64,000 nucleotides of DNA from Carnegiea gigantea. Taxonomy: Eukaryota; Streptophyta; Magnoliopsida; Caryophyllales; Cactaceae. Positions within the stretch are counted from its first letter, which is position 1. Every line of letters starts with the position of its first letter. Of this stretch, positions 1-11,400 are shown piece by piece. Where the stretch lies: positions 99,501-163,500 of the forward strand of contig JAKOGI010001351.1 in the NCBI GenBank assembly GCA_029747015.1, given 5' to 3'. The position numbers were made by a program, and so were the translations under genes. The notes under the pieces were generated by a model, which saw nothing but the letters and a program-made list of their open reading frames with translations, had not been told where the DNA came from and made no database searches.

Positions 1-1799
1 CTGCAAAAGAGGGGTCAGAATAGTAAGATCCCACAGTTGAGCAATTTTTTTGAATAAAATAACGTTGTCATTTCTAAAGTATTGATGGCCTCACGGAGAT
101 GTTAAATATCTTCTAACTAGAATTGCAGCTAATTTGGTCTTCCTTGGTCCATGAGACTATTACAAGGGGTGCACTTGTGCATTGCTCCCCACTAGTATGC
201 TTGGTTTTTTGCACTGCTTGCTACATTCCACGAATAACAGTGGAAGACACCAGAAATCCCTAGTTTAACCTTCTTATTCTATTTAAGTCAACCAAGTTAA
301 CCAAGTAATGAACATGACAATAGCTAACGAGGTCGGAGAAGATAGTCATGCAGAGAAGAAGGGTAAGAATGACGCGGGATTGTTGATCGAGCGAATGTTG
401 TCCCGATCATCCATCATCATGCATCAAATCGACAATAATACTATAAGAGAAATGGTCTTTATGAGGAATCGACTCCATCATTGGACCAAAAAGGTGCAAG
501 AGTTGGCCGTGATAGGTGTAGAAATCCTTCTGGTATACTAGCAGCTCCCTCGTAAATCCAAGCCCATTAGTATTGCAATATTACAAGGAGTTATATTCAT
601 CTCACCACATAGGAGTTGAAATGTGTTACTAGTGTCCCAGAACCTCTTAACCACACCATGAGTAACACATCGGTCGATTAAATCTACCACTCAGCTCAAT
701 GCGGAATAGAACACACAAAACCCCCATGCTCTAACACTACTCGAATCTGAACTCTTCGACATCGTAACTACCTTAGAAATTTCTTAGGGGCACTAGCACT
801 GCAAATTTGATCATCTGAAAAGGGAAAAACAAAAAGTGACAATTAGATCTTCATTAGATGAAAGTAAGAAGACAAGTGAAGAAAGAAGAACACTTGCTAC
901 ATTTACAGTACGATGGCTAGATGTACAAAACTCGCATCCAGTAAGAGATCATGCCCATTTTAGGCATCGATAGGCCTCTATTCCCTCTCAATGAAGGAGT
1001 CGCAAGGAAGCCTTACTTCCCTTTAAGGTGGATGAGCTGTTCTCACACATGATTTTTGAAAACACAATTACGATATTCCTAATAGAGAAATGAGAAAATG
1101 GAAGGAATTAAGAGAGGAATGTACACTCGAATGCAAGATAGAAGCATTATATGATTTATAAAAGCCAAGGGGGTCTTTATAGAAGAAGAAGGCAAGGTAA
1201 AGGAGGTGGAAACCAACTGGGTTCCAGTTGTGGAATTCCTTGCCAAAAGCATACAATCAAAATATTCTAAACCAAGAAGAAAACAAGCCCAAAAAAAAAA
1301 AAAGGAGACCTAGAGCATAGCTAGCCGGCATCATAACATGCAATGAGGAGGTACTCGAAGACTCAAGTATCCAAGCTTCATAAGAAAACAAAGAACAAAA
1401 AGCAAGAACACTAGCTTAGGGACCTGGCCGATACCATTCTCATGCCTAAAGAAGAAACTTCACATTGCCTAGTCAAAAAAGCAAAAAATAAGAAGGAAAT
1501 TAAGGGGAAGAAATTGTCAAGGGCTACTCGGCCGGCTTCAAAGGGAATTGTGGCCACAAACACTACATTTTCCATGCATCAGAGTAAGCTACAAGTGGCA
1601 AAGAAGAGCAAATGGCAAAGAGGGGACCCAGCCGGGTTCACCACTATATGCCAAGCAAGGGACAAGTCTGAACCGATCAATTTATCACTCAAGTTATTCA
1701 AAACATGTAGTACATTTGATAATATTAGGGGAAAGAAAGAGTCAGCAAGAAAATAATAGTAGGCAAGTAATAGTAGGCAAGTCAGGCAGGAGACTTGAA
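1..1799. other. Unclassified repeat-like DNA, no supported gene
   Basis: I see no recognisable gene here. Short open frames exist (for example 308-541 and 1442-1756 on the plus strand) but show no family motif and no plausible codon structure. The stretch lies directly upstream of a minisatellite. It may be the 3' non-coding part of a large LTR retrotransposon, but that is inference from position only. Confidence 0.4.
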
Positions 1800-2470
1800 G
1801 CAAGATCATAAGTTTAAGAATCCGTTAGACTAGTGAAAGGTCCATTAGTCCAGTGAAAGGATAAATCTGCTAGACCGGTGTAAGGTCCGCTAATCTAGCC
1901 GAAATCCGCTAGATTGACAAAAGACCCACTAATTCGGGGAAAAGATAAATCCGCTACACCGATGAAAAGTTTACTAATCCGGCGAAACCATAAGTCCACT
2001 AGACCAGCAAAAGGTCCGCTCCTCTGATAACAAGGAAATAGACCAGATCGGTGAAAGGTCTGCTCTTTCGGTAACAAGGAAACTCGTTAGATCGGTGAAA
2101 ACTCCGCTAATCCGGTGAAAGGGTAAATTCACCAAAAAGACTTGCCAATTCGGAGAAAGGATAGATCCGCTGGACCGATAAAGGGTTCGCTCCTTTAGCG
2201 ACAAAGAAACCAGCTAGATCGGCAAAAGTTCGTTAATCCGGCGAATGGATAAATTCACAAAAAGTCTGCTAATCGAGAAAAGGGAGAGATCCACTACAGC
2301 GGCAAAAGGTTTGCTCCTCCGGCGGTAAGAAAACTTGCTAGATTAATAAAAGGTCCGCTCCGCAAGCGACAAGCAAACCGCCAAACCAGTGAAAGGTCTG
2401 CTCCTCCAGTGATAAGAAAGGTCTGCGCCTCCGGCGATAAGTCTGTTAATCCGATGATAGGACAAAATTA
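1800..2470. repeat. Degenerate minisatellite, units of roughly 35-45 bp
   Basis: Words such as tccgctagaccg, ggtccgctaatccgg and gcgaaagg recur many times with variable spacing. Examples lie near 1850, 1885, 1950, 1990, 2060, 2105, 2165, 2225, 2290, 2350 and 2400. Copies are diverged and unit length varies, so this is an old or fast-changing array. Minisatellites of this kind are known in the 3' untranslated part of Tat-lineage gypsy elements; assignment to that lineage is inference. Confidence 0.75.
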
Positions 2471-3675
2471 AGAATTTAAAGAGCCTCAGCACAATGGGAT
2501 GTCTCAACATCATCATGCCACCATCGCATCGAAAGTTAGCAAGCTTCGAATCTGAGGACACTCAGCGGCCAGGTTTGGGTATCTCATTGGCAGAGCTAGA
2601 CAAGCAGCTACAACTAAAGAGCATCAGTTTGACTGTCACCTTACTTAGGCTCGATTGATGTGTAGACGCCTAAAAATGGTATCCGTATTTTTTAAATCAC
2701 TCAATAATGAGCATAAAATGACGACTATGCATTTGGGGGCATAACAAAGTGATTAGCATGAAAAAAGTGTAATTAAGCAAAAGAGAGGCCAATTATTAGA
2801 TAAAACACAATTAGAAGTGCGAGTGAGTAGGCCCAATAGGCCTGGAAATCTGTTGGTTTACCCTGAGGGAACCTGGCTGGGTTACATCCTTGCTTCCTTC
2901 CCTTATTCCGAGTCTAAGTTAGTTTGGTTAATCGTAATCCTAATCCATGGCTGATTAGTATGTTGTACCTATTAAATCAGATTCCTAGTTAAATTAGTGA
3001 ACCTATTAAGATTAAGTCTAATAAGACTAGGAGTTGGTCTCTTTTTTCTAAGCTGTGTTGGTCTATTTATCCATTATAAAGTTGGGTTGCCCACTTGGGT
3101 TAGGGGGAAAAAATTAAGTACCATTAGTCAATTGAGATTAGTTAGACTTAAGGGATCGTCATTGTGAGAGTTGAAGAATTATGAGGGTTTTTTTTTAAAA
3201 AAACAAAATTCAGGGGGCCAAACCCTGAGTCTGCTATTAAAGGCATTGCAGATTAATCACTTTGTTGGGTCCCCAGGTAATCAGGTGGGTTCTTTTGATA
3301 GCAAAATTCTATTGTTCTCTTACCTCTCTACTTTATCTCTTCTATTCAAGTTTTGATTTCACCATTACTGAAGATGTAATCTCTAGGTAGTCCCTGCTCA
3401 CTATTGTTCACTTTGCTTTTGCTTACAATGGACTAAAGTTTGCACCTTTTATATGACTTAGTATGATTGGCACTAATATGTTACATGAGCGTGTTAGTGT
3501 GATTGAAAGTTTGATTTCCCATACTGAATAGCAGAGACCATCAATGATGATGGGCAGTGATGTGATGTATCCTATCACATCATCATACCATCGCCCTTGA
3601 ATCTATATCCTTGATTCAAGACTAAGGGGACAAGATGACCCCCACACTAGAGATTACTTGGGGGCTTTTGCAAAC
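2471..3675. other. Unresolved sequence, possible LTR remnant
   Basis: No coding motif is visible. A TGTAGACGCC word at 2661 resembles the start of some plant LTRs, and a CA-ending word lies near 3672, just before element A. I could not find a partner copy, a primer-binding site or a target duplication, so an LTR call is only a possibility. Confidence 0.25.
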
Positions 3676-4365
3676 TGTTCACTTGGAAATAAGCTTTAAA
3701 TTTATACGGCAAGTAAAAGGTTTATCGCCGTGTACTTGGGGTGTCGTCCACTGAGAACAAGACTTTAGGATACCTAACTTAGTGATTAGGTTGAAACTAG
3801 AGCGGTCAAGAGTAAGTTTGAGAGTGAAAGAAACAAAGGCTAGGTAAAATAGTAGTCTAAAAATCAATTGGGGGAAGAACTTGGGTCGAGGGATTGGTCG
3901 CTAGTAGCTACTTATTCATACTGGGCATGGATTCCCAAACTTGACTTAATTGACAAATGATCATAAAGGGGGTGATTGGCTTATTTAAGACCGCTCAAAC
4001 CACCTTTTAAAGAGTAAGGGTAACCTTAATCACCAAACCCACCCATTTTCATAGGGCCTTGAAGGTTAAGGTTGAATATGGCTAACTTGCACCTAATAAG
4101 GCCTTAGGTTATTTTCATAACTAAGACTTGTTCTCTCTTTTTCTATCCACAAAGGGCGAATACCCACCACTCGGTGTGATTATTTACCCCAAGTATTGGA
4201 TGAAATGACCTTTCGTGCATTTCTTCGAACACTTGGTGGGTGGAAGATTAGACCCCTAGATAACTTGGAAATTAAGGCAAGATAAGTTCACACCAAGTTA
4301 TTATACTCTTAGCTCTTAATCCCCAACCCAAATTGAGAAAACTACTCACTAATCATCATCTCAAC
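3676..4365 (-). repeat. Element A 3' LTR, outer part
   Basis: This is the distal part of A's 3' LTR, continuing from 11401-12187 once element B is removed. The outer edge is placed at 3676 because it gives a TG...CA pair with the inner edge at 12187. A TG at 3669 is an alternative. The lost 5' LTR means the boundary cannot be checked within the window. Confidence 0.65.
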
Positions 4366-5500
4366 TGATGGAGGTCCATCCCCTAACATGATCCATGGCC
4401 ATCAAGGGAGCCCAAAAGGTCCAAACCTCATGTCCAAGATGCAAGAAATCAACCTAAGGGAACAAGGAAATTATTTCCTCAAAACTGGAATTTCAGGCGT
4501 GCACAAACCCGGTTTTGTGCACGTTATTTCCTAAACTTCCCAAGGCTAAAATGGGGTTGCAGGAAGCCTAAGTTTAAGTTCAAGATGTGCTCTTTCCATC
4601 AAGACCTCTTGCAAGTCATTTGGAGTTCATTTGATACCTCAAAACCTCAGGCAAAGTCAATCACTACATCCTGGCGCTGAACTGGGCAGGGCTGAAACAA
4701 GAGGTTGTTTGGTGGCCCATTTCTCCTCTATTTGGGTTGAAACTTTTATGGTTTGAAAGTACTTTAAAAATATTATCAAGTGACCATAAAAAACCTCAGC
4801 CAAATTACACTCATGAGGAGCTATTAACCACCAAAACAAGGGAAGAAACACCCTTTTAACCGGGTAATGGGGCAGCCGGGTACAAGAGAGAAGAGTGAGG
4901 TGTTTTATTGCTCTAACCCATGCTTAGCCACTTGCAAGAGTCATCATGAAGGGTACTTAGCTGCCAAGAAGCTTCCATTCACCCCTAGGCCGACACATCA
5001 TCCTCAAGATTAGCATTGAAGAGGTGTCAAGAGGAGGATGCATCTACCCTTTTTTGTTTTGATATGATCTATGTATTTTTGCCTAGTTTAGCTTATAGTG
5101 CAACCTAGGGCCTATGATTTGTACTTGGAACTTTTGTATTAATACCCCCACAAGCCCCTTGGCCGGCCACTCAAGCTTGTTTATTGAATGAAAGTTGAGC
5201 TTTGCTCCTTTGAATCCTCAAACTCTCTTCTAGCTTATCTCATCTTTTGGCCAAGTTGAGTGGTGATCTAGTAAGAGTCTTAACTTCCTTCTTGGTGGTG
5301 TTTCTGTATCCAAGAGGTTGTTAAGGGCCCTAACATCAAACCTTGGTGGTGTTTCTGTATCCAAGGTCGGTGTTAGTTCCGGTTCTATCCTTCCCAACTC
5401 AAGGTGAGTTTGTGAATTCAAAGTCGCCTTGTTGTTACCTTCCATTGCTTTCATCTCACCCTCGTTCCTATCCTCTTGGGTTTCCCTTGAGGATACATCA
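4366..5500 (+). repeat. Element B 5' LTR
   Basis: It starts TGATGGAGG and ends GATACATCA, and matches 10266-11400 with about 10 substitutions and no length change. It contains a direct repeat of cttggtggtgtttctgtatc at about 5290 and 5343. Confidence 0.95.
4498..4523. repeat. Perfect hairpin in element B 5' LTR
   Basis: Ten-base arms cgtgcacaaa and tttgtgcacg flank a six-base loop. The copy in the 3' LTR (10398-10423) has one substitution in the arm and lies in the last codons of pol. Confidence 0.8.
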
Positions 5501-5504
5501 TATT

Positions 5505-5516
5505 TGGTATCAGAGC
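5505..5516 (+). promoter_or_regulatory. Primer-binding site of element B
   Basis: TGGTATCAGAGC, complementary to the 3' end of initiator tRNA-Met, lies four bases after the 5' LTR. Confidence 0.92.
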
Positions 5517-5591
5517 TAAGGCTTCCCTAGGCCCAAGCTTGCTGCCCAGCACCCTTCCAAACACCCCAAACACATTCCCCCTCAAAAAACA

Positions 5592-5840
5592 CCAAACCGT
5601 GCTCCACGGTTTTTTTCACCCTCCAGAAAATCGGCACGGTCAGCCCGTGCCAAAGAGCACGACCGTGCCACCCTCACATTCCAGCCACACTTCCTTTTTC
5701 ATCCGCACCCAGTACTTCAGCACGGTCACCCCGTGCCATGTCGCACGACCGTGCCACCCCTGTTCCAGCAACATCTCAACTTCACTCCCGTCCAGAACCA
5801 GAGCACGGCCGCCCCGTGCCTCACAGCACGCCTGTGCCAC
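5592..5840. repeat. GCACGG/CCGTGC word cluster upstream of element B gag
   Basis: Three copies of a block, gcacggtcnnccccgtgcc-like followed by gcacgaccgtgccacc-like, begin near 5634, 5719 and 5803, about 85 bases apart. A weaker copy lies at 5592. The words are inverted relative to each other, so single-stranded RNA could pair within or between blocks. The cluster lies in the gag leader and ends before the likely gag start at 5888. Confidence 0.8.
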
Positions 5841-5887
5841 ATTCAGGCCGTGAAGTTCCTGCTTGTTTCAACACGAGCACTACTAGC

Positions 5888-7698
5888 ATGACCATGGAGG
5901 AAAAGTTTGAGGCTCTCATGAGAAATTATGAGGCCTTGAAGCTACAGAATGAAGAGATCAAAGGTCAGAACGAGTATTTGAGGCGACAACTTGGAGACTC
6001 CTTGAAGCAAAAACGAAAGGAGATTAGAAGTTCCCGATCTTCTAACTCTGCCGACTCCGAGCCGGAAGCAAGAGAAGCCCCACACTTGAGCTCGTCAAGT
6101 GAAGAGGAGGCTTATAGAAGATCAAGAAGAGGAAGGCGGACAACCTCTCACCAAGGAGACATTAGAGTGGAGATTCCAGAATTTGAAGGGAAGCTAGACC
6201 CCGATGAGTTCTTGGAATGGATGCAAACCGTTGAGAGAATCTTTGACTACAAAGAGATTTCCGAGGGAAATAAGGTAAAACTTGTGGCCCTTAAACTTCG
6301 TAAATATGCTTCTCTTTGGTGGTCCAACCTTTGTGCTAAGAGAGTTAGGCAAGGGAAGGGAAAGATTCGAACATGGGAAAAGATGAAAACCAAACTCAAA
6401 GCCGTTTCCTACCCCCATCTTACCTACAAGACAATTATTCCCAACTTCACAATCTCACCCAGGGGAACTTGAGTGTTGAGGAGTACACTAGGGAATTTGA
6501 GAAGTTGTTAATCAAGTGTGACTTGAGAGAGCCCGAAGAGCAAACCATAGTGAGATATTTGGGTGGGTTAGATCCTAGGTATGCCCATGTGGTGGAATTG
6601 CAACAATACACCACTTTTGATGAGGTGTGTGTCTTAGCCCACAAAGTTGAGCAACAAAGGAAATCCAAGCTCTACAAAAGAGAACCTCCCAAACCCTTTC
6701 CCAAGAGCCAACCTTTCAACAAGGGGAGCTCTTATCCACCTCCCAAACCCACGGTTACTACACCCTCACCTCCACAAAAGAACCAAGCCCCACAAAAGAC
6801 TCCACCTTCCCAAAACCGTCCCAACCCTAAGCCAAATGACCAAAGGAGATGTTTCAAGTGTCAAGGTCTTGGGCACATTGCTTCGGAGTGTCCAAATAGG
6901 AGAGTTATCACCTTGGCCGAGTGGGATGAGAGAAGAGAAGAAGAGGGAGAAGAGGAGGAAGAAAGAGAAGGTGTGTATTACATGGAGGAACGAGAAGAAG
7001 TGATTGAGGAAGCGGATGAAGGAGAGTTACTTGTATTGAGGAGAGCTTTGAGTACCAAAAGAGGAGAGCATGAAGAACAAAGAGAGAACATCTTCCATAC
7101 ACGTTGCACCATTCAAAGCAAAGTGTGTTCCCTCATCATTGATGGTGGGAGTTGTGCAAATGTGGCTTCCGTGACTATGGTGGAGAAGCTTGGCCTTCAA
7201 GCTTCGGCTCATCCTCACCCCTACAACATTCAATGGCTAAATCAAGGTAAGGGGTTGCAAGTTAATTCAAGATGCTTGATTTCATTCTCAATTGGGAAGC
7301 ACTATCATGATGAATTGTGGTGTGATATCATCCCCATGGATGCATGTCACCTTTTGTTGGGGAGACCTTGGTTGTTTGATCGGAAGGTCATACATGATGG
7401 CTATCTAAACACCTACACCTTCCACAAAGATGGGAAAAAGATCACCCTTGCCCCATTAAGCCCTTCCCAACTCCACAAAAGTAAGCCCCAACCAAGCCAT
7501 GACCATTCGGACATGCTTCTAGCCGTAAGTGAGCCTCTCCTTAAGGCTTCTCACCATGAATTCAAGGCCTTCAAGGAGTGGATCCTAGCCACCCTTGAAG
7601 AATCCGAAACCTCCACTCCATCACACCCCCTAGCCCTTTCCCTCCTTGAACACTTTAGCCATGTCTTTCCCGAGGAAATACCTCCCGGCTTACCACCA
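5888..7698 (+). pseudogene. Element B gag-protease part of the polyprotein, frameshifted
   Basis: Gag forms the RNA-packaging particle and protease cuts the polyprotein. The start is placed at 5888 (MTMEEKF) because the open frame upstream to 5738 only translates the GCACGG repeats. A coiled-coil-like stretch (MRNYEALKLQNEEIKGQNEY) is followed by an acidic/serine linker and a gag core with ...FLEWMQTVERIFDYKEI. One base appears to be missing at 6400/6401; before it the frame is 2, after it frame 1. The zinc knuckle CX2CX4HX4C is intact at 6850-6891. The protease active site reads DGGS at 7141-7152, the form usual for CRM/Reina-type chromoviruses rather than DSGA. The frame closes with TAA at 7699-7701, in the linker just before RT, where related elements read through. 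Confidence 0.9.
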
Positions 7699-7701
7699 TA
7701 A

Positions 7702-10434
7702 AGAACCATCCAACACCACATAGACCTCATACCCGGTTCCATTCTCTCAAACAAACCGGCTTATCGGACAAACCCCAAAGAAACCATGGAAATCCAAAGG
7801 CAAGTTGATGAGCTTATGGATAAGGGGTTGATTAGAGAGAGCTTGAGCCCTTGTGCGGTTCCGGCCCTCCTTGTGCCAAAGAAAGATGGGAGCATGCGTA
7901 TGTGTGTTTATAGTCGAGCAATCAACAAGATAACCATCAAGTATAGATATCCAATTCCCCAAGTTGAGGATATGGTTGATGAGTTATATGGTTCTAGTGT
8001 GTTCTCTAAGGTGGATTTGAGAAGTGGCTACTACCAAATCCGCATTAGAGAGGGAGATGAATGGAAGACGGCCTTCAAAACCAAAGGAGGCTTGTATGAG
8101 TGGCTAGTCATGCCATTCGGATTGTCAAATGCTCCAAGTACCTTCATGCGGCTCATGAACCAAGTGTTCCGGCCCTTCATTGGCAAATTCGTTGTGGTGT
8201 ATTTTGATGACATCCTCATCTATAGCAAGAATGAAGAAGAGCACCTTCAACATCTCACACAAGTCATGAAGGTTCTAGAGAAGGAAAAGCTCTATGGTAA
8301 CCTCAAGAAGTGTGCATTTTTCACTCATGAGGTAACCTTCCTTGGTTACATTGTCACAAGTGAAGGCATCAAAGTTGATGAGAGTAAAGTGGAAGCAATT
8401 CGGTCTTGGCCAACCCCCAAGAGTATTCATGATGTGCGAAGTTTCCATGGGCTTGCCTCATTCTATAGGCGGTTTATTAGAAACTTTAGTACCATTATGG
8501 CCCCTATGACCGAGGTTATCAAAGGTGCATCGTTCAAGTGGACTCCCAAGGCTCAAGAAGCCTTTGAAACCATCAAGTCCAAACTCACCCAAGCACCGGT
8601 TCTTGCCTTGCCATGCTTTGATAAAGTGTTTGAGGTAGAGTGTGATGCGTCGGGAGTTGGCATTGGAGGAGTCCTCACTCAAGAAGGGCGACCCTTAGCC
8701 TTCTTTAATGAGAAGCTTTGTGACTCAAGGAGGAAGTACTCCACTTATGATAAGGAGTTCTATGCAATAGTGAGGTGCCTTGAGCATTGGAATCATTACT
8801 TGGTGGCTAGTGAGTTCATCTTGCACTCCGATCATGAAGCCTTGAAATACATTCAAGGGCAACATAAACTTAACTCACGGCATGCCAAGTGGGTGGAGTT
8901 CCTCCAATCTTTCAACTTCACCATCAAGCATAAGTCCGGAAGGCTCAACCAAGGAGCCGATGCCTTGTCAAGGAGGCACTTATTGCTATTCCAACTTGAT
9001 GCTTGCATTCTTGGTTTTGAGCATTTGAAGTCCCTCTATGAGAATGATGAAGATTTTGGAGAACTCTACAAGGAGTGCCTTCGACATCCCAAAGGTAACT
9101 TCCTTGTCCAAGATGGATTTTTATTCAAGGGATCAAGATTGTGTGTGCCTAAGTGTGGCACAAGAGAGTTACTCATACGTGAGGTCCATGGAGGATCTCT
9201 TGCCGGTCACTTTGGAGAAAACAAGACCCTTATGATGTTAAGGGAACATTATTATTGGCCGAGTATGAGCAAAGATGTCCAAGATGTGTTGAAGAGATGT
9301 GCAACTTGCCAAGTTGCCAAAAGTCACCTCCTACCCCACGGTCTTTACACACCCCTACCCACTCCCAACCATCCTTGGGAGGATGTGAGCATGGATTTTG
9401 TTCTTGGCCTTCCAAGAACACAAAGGGGTAAAGATTCGATCTTTGTTGTTGTTGATCGTTTTTATAAGATGGCCCATTTCATACCTTGTACCAAGACCAA
9501 TGATGCCACCCACATTGCCGAATTATACTTCAAGGAAGTAATGAGGCTACATGGCATCCCTAGATCCATTGTTTCGGATAGGGATACCAAGTTCCTTAGC
9601 CATTTTTGGGTGACACTTTGGAAGAAGATGGGAACCAAGCTCAAGTATAGCACTTCATGCCACCCTCAAACGGATGGGCAAACCGAAGTCACCAACCGGA
9701 CTTTGGGAACCCTCTTAAGAGTGCTAGTGAAATCCAACATCAAAGCTTGGGACTTAGCCTTGCCACAAGCCGAATTCGCCTTCAACAAGTCACCTAGCAA
9801 GGCCACGGGCTTATCTCCATTCAAGGTAGTCTATGGGATGGATCCTTTGAGTCCCCTTGATCTTGCTCCAAGAGAAATGAATGAGAAGCCTCACATGGAG
9901 GCTAGCAAATGGGTGGAGGAGATCCAGAAGCTCCATGAAACCGTGAAGGCCAAAATTGAGAAGGCCAATGCCTCATACAAAGACCATGCCAACAAGCATA
10001 GAAAGAAGATGGTGCTCCAACCCGGTGATTTGGTATGGGTTCACTTAAGGAAGGAACGGTTTCCTTCTAAGAGGAAGAGCAAATTGATGCCAAGGGCCGA
10101 TGGTCCTTTTGAAGTATTGGAACGCATCAATGATAATGCATACAAGATCAATTTGCCCGGTGAGTATGGAGTTTCGGCTACTTTCAACGTAGCCGACCTT
10201 AGCCCTTATGAGGAGGATGATAATCTTATCAATTTGAGGGCAAATTCTCTTCAACAAGGGGAGGATGATGGAGGTCCATCCCCTAACATGATCCATGGCC
10301 ATCAAGGGTGCCCAAAAGGTCCAAACCTCATGTCCAAGATGCAAGAAATCAACCTAAGGGAACAAGGAAATTATTTCCTCAAAACTGGAATTTCAGGCGT
10401 GCACAAACCCGGTGTTGTGCACGTTATTTCCTAA
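7702..10434 (+). pseudogene. Element B pol: RT, RNase H, integrase
   Basis: The same frame as the preceding gag-protease continues after the TAA at 7699 and is then open for about 2.7 kb. RT has the YFDDIL catalytic box at 8200-8217, but the usual Asp in RMCVD is Tyr here (about 7910). RNase H follows, with FEVECDAS near 8630 and LHSDHEAL near 8820. Integrase has an HHCC zinc finger (His 9187 and 9208, Cys 9298 and 9307). Its catalytic triad is Asp 9394, Asp 9577 and Glu 9685, with 35 residues between the last two. A GPF module lies near 10102, as expected for a chromovirus. No chromodomain is visible. The last 56 codons lie in the 3' LTR. All catalytic residues I checked are present. Confidence 0.92.
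10253..10265 (+). promoter_or_regulatory. Polypurine tract of element B
   Basis: The purine run aaggggagga immediately precedes the 3' LTR, the normal site for plus-strand DNA priming. It overlaps the pol coding frame. Confidence 0.75.
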
Positions 10435-11400
10435 ACTTCCCAAGGCTAAAATGGGGTTGCAGGAAGCCTAAGTTTAATTTCAAGATGTGCTCTTTCCATC
10501 AAGACCTCTTGCAAGTCATTTGGAGTTCATTTGATACCTCAAAACCTCAGGCAAAGTCAATCACTACATCCTGGCGCTGAACTGGGCAGGGCTGAAACAA
10601 GAGGTTGTTTGGTGGCCCATTCCTCCTCTATTTGGGTTGAAACTTTTATGGTTTGAAAGTACTTTAAAAATATTATCAAGTGACCATAAAAAACCTCAGC
10701 CAAATTACACTCATGAGGAGCTATTAACCACCAAAACAAGGGAAGAAACACCCTTTTAACCAGGTAATGGGGCAGCCGGGTACAAGAGAGAAGAGTGAGG
10801 TGTTTTATTGCTCTAACCCATGCTTAGCCACTTGCAAGAGTCATCATGAAGGGTACTTAGCTGCCAAGAAGCTTCCATTCACCCCTAGGCCGACACATCA
10901 TCCTCAAGATTAGCATTGAAGAGGTGTCAAGTGGAGGATGCATCTACCCTTTTTTGTTTTGATATGATCTATGTATTTTTGCCTAGTTTAGCTTATAGTG
11001 CAACCTAGGGCCTATGATTTGTACTTGGAACTTTTGTATTAATACCCCCACAAGCCCCTTGGCCAGCCACTCAAGCTTGTTTATTGAATGAAAGTTGAGC
11101 TTTGCTCCTTTGAATCCTCAAACTCTCTTATAGCTTATCTCATCTTTTGGCCAAGTTGAGTGGTGATCTAGTAAGAGTCTTAACTTCCTTCTTGGTGGTG
11201 TTTCTGTATCCAAGAGGTTGTTAAGGGCCCTAACATCAAACCTTGGTGGTGTTTCTGTATCCAAGGTAGGTGTTAGTTCCGGTTCTATCCTTCCCAACTC
11301 AAGGTGAGTTTGTGAATTCAAAGTTGCCTTGTTGTTACCTTCCATTGCTTTCATCTCACCCTCGTTCCTATCCTCTTGGGTTTCCCTTGAGGATACATCA
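10266..11400 (+). repeat. Element B 3' LTR
   Basis: This is the second copy of the 1135-bp LTR. Its first 169 bases also encode the C-terminal end of the pol polyprotein, which stops at 10434. Confidence 0.95.

Larger units (their letters stand above)
4366..11400 (+). mobile_element. Element B: young CRM-like chromovirus (Ty3/gypsy)
   Basis: This is a complete element with two 1135-bp LTRs, a primer-binding site for initiator tRNA-Met, gag-pro-pol in the gypsy order (RT, RNase H, integrase) and a polypurine tract. By eye the LTRs differ at about 10 of 1135 positions. The pol frame runs past the start of the 3' LTR and stops inside it, a feature described for centromeric CRM elements. Flanks read tcaac on the left and tcagc on the right, a five-base target duplication with one mismatch. 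One frameshift near 6400 and one stop at 7699 break the polyprotein. It sits in the LTR of element A. Confidence 0.9.

Noticed and set aside
1800..2470. CRISPR-like array
   Set aside because: Units are degenerate, spacing is irregular and there are no unique spacers; the DNA is plant.
5230..5454. Minus-strand 74-codon frame with repeated DTETPPR words in B's LTR
   Set aside because: It only translates the direct repeat of the LTR, and its counterpart in the other LTR differs at the end; no family match.
5738..5887. N-terminal extension of B gag upstream of 5888
   Set aside because: The residues come from the GCACGG word repeats and do not look like gag; the Met at 5888 or 5894 is a better start.
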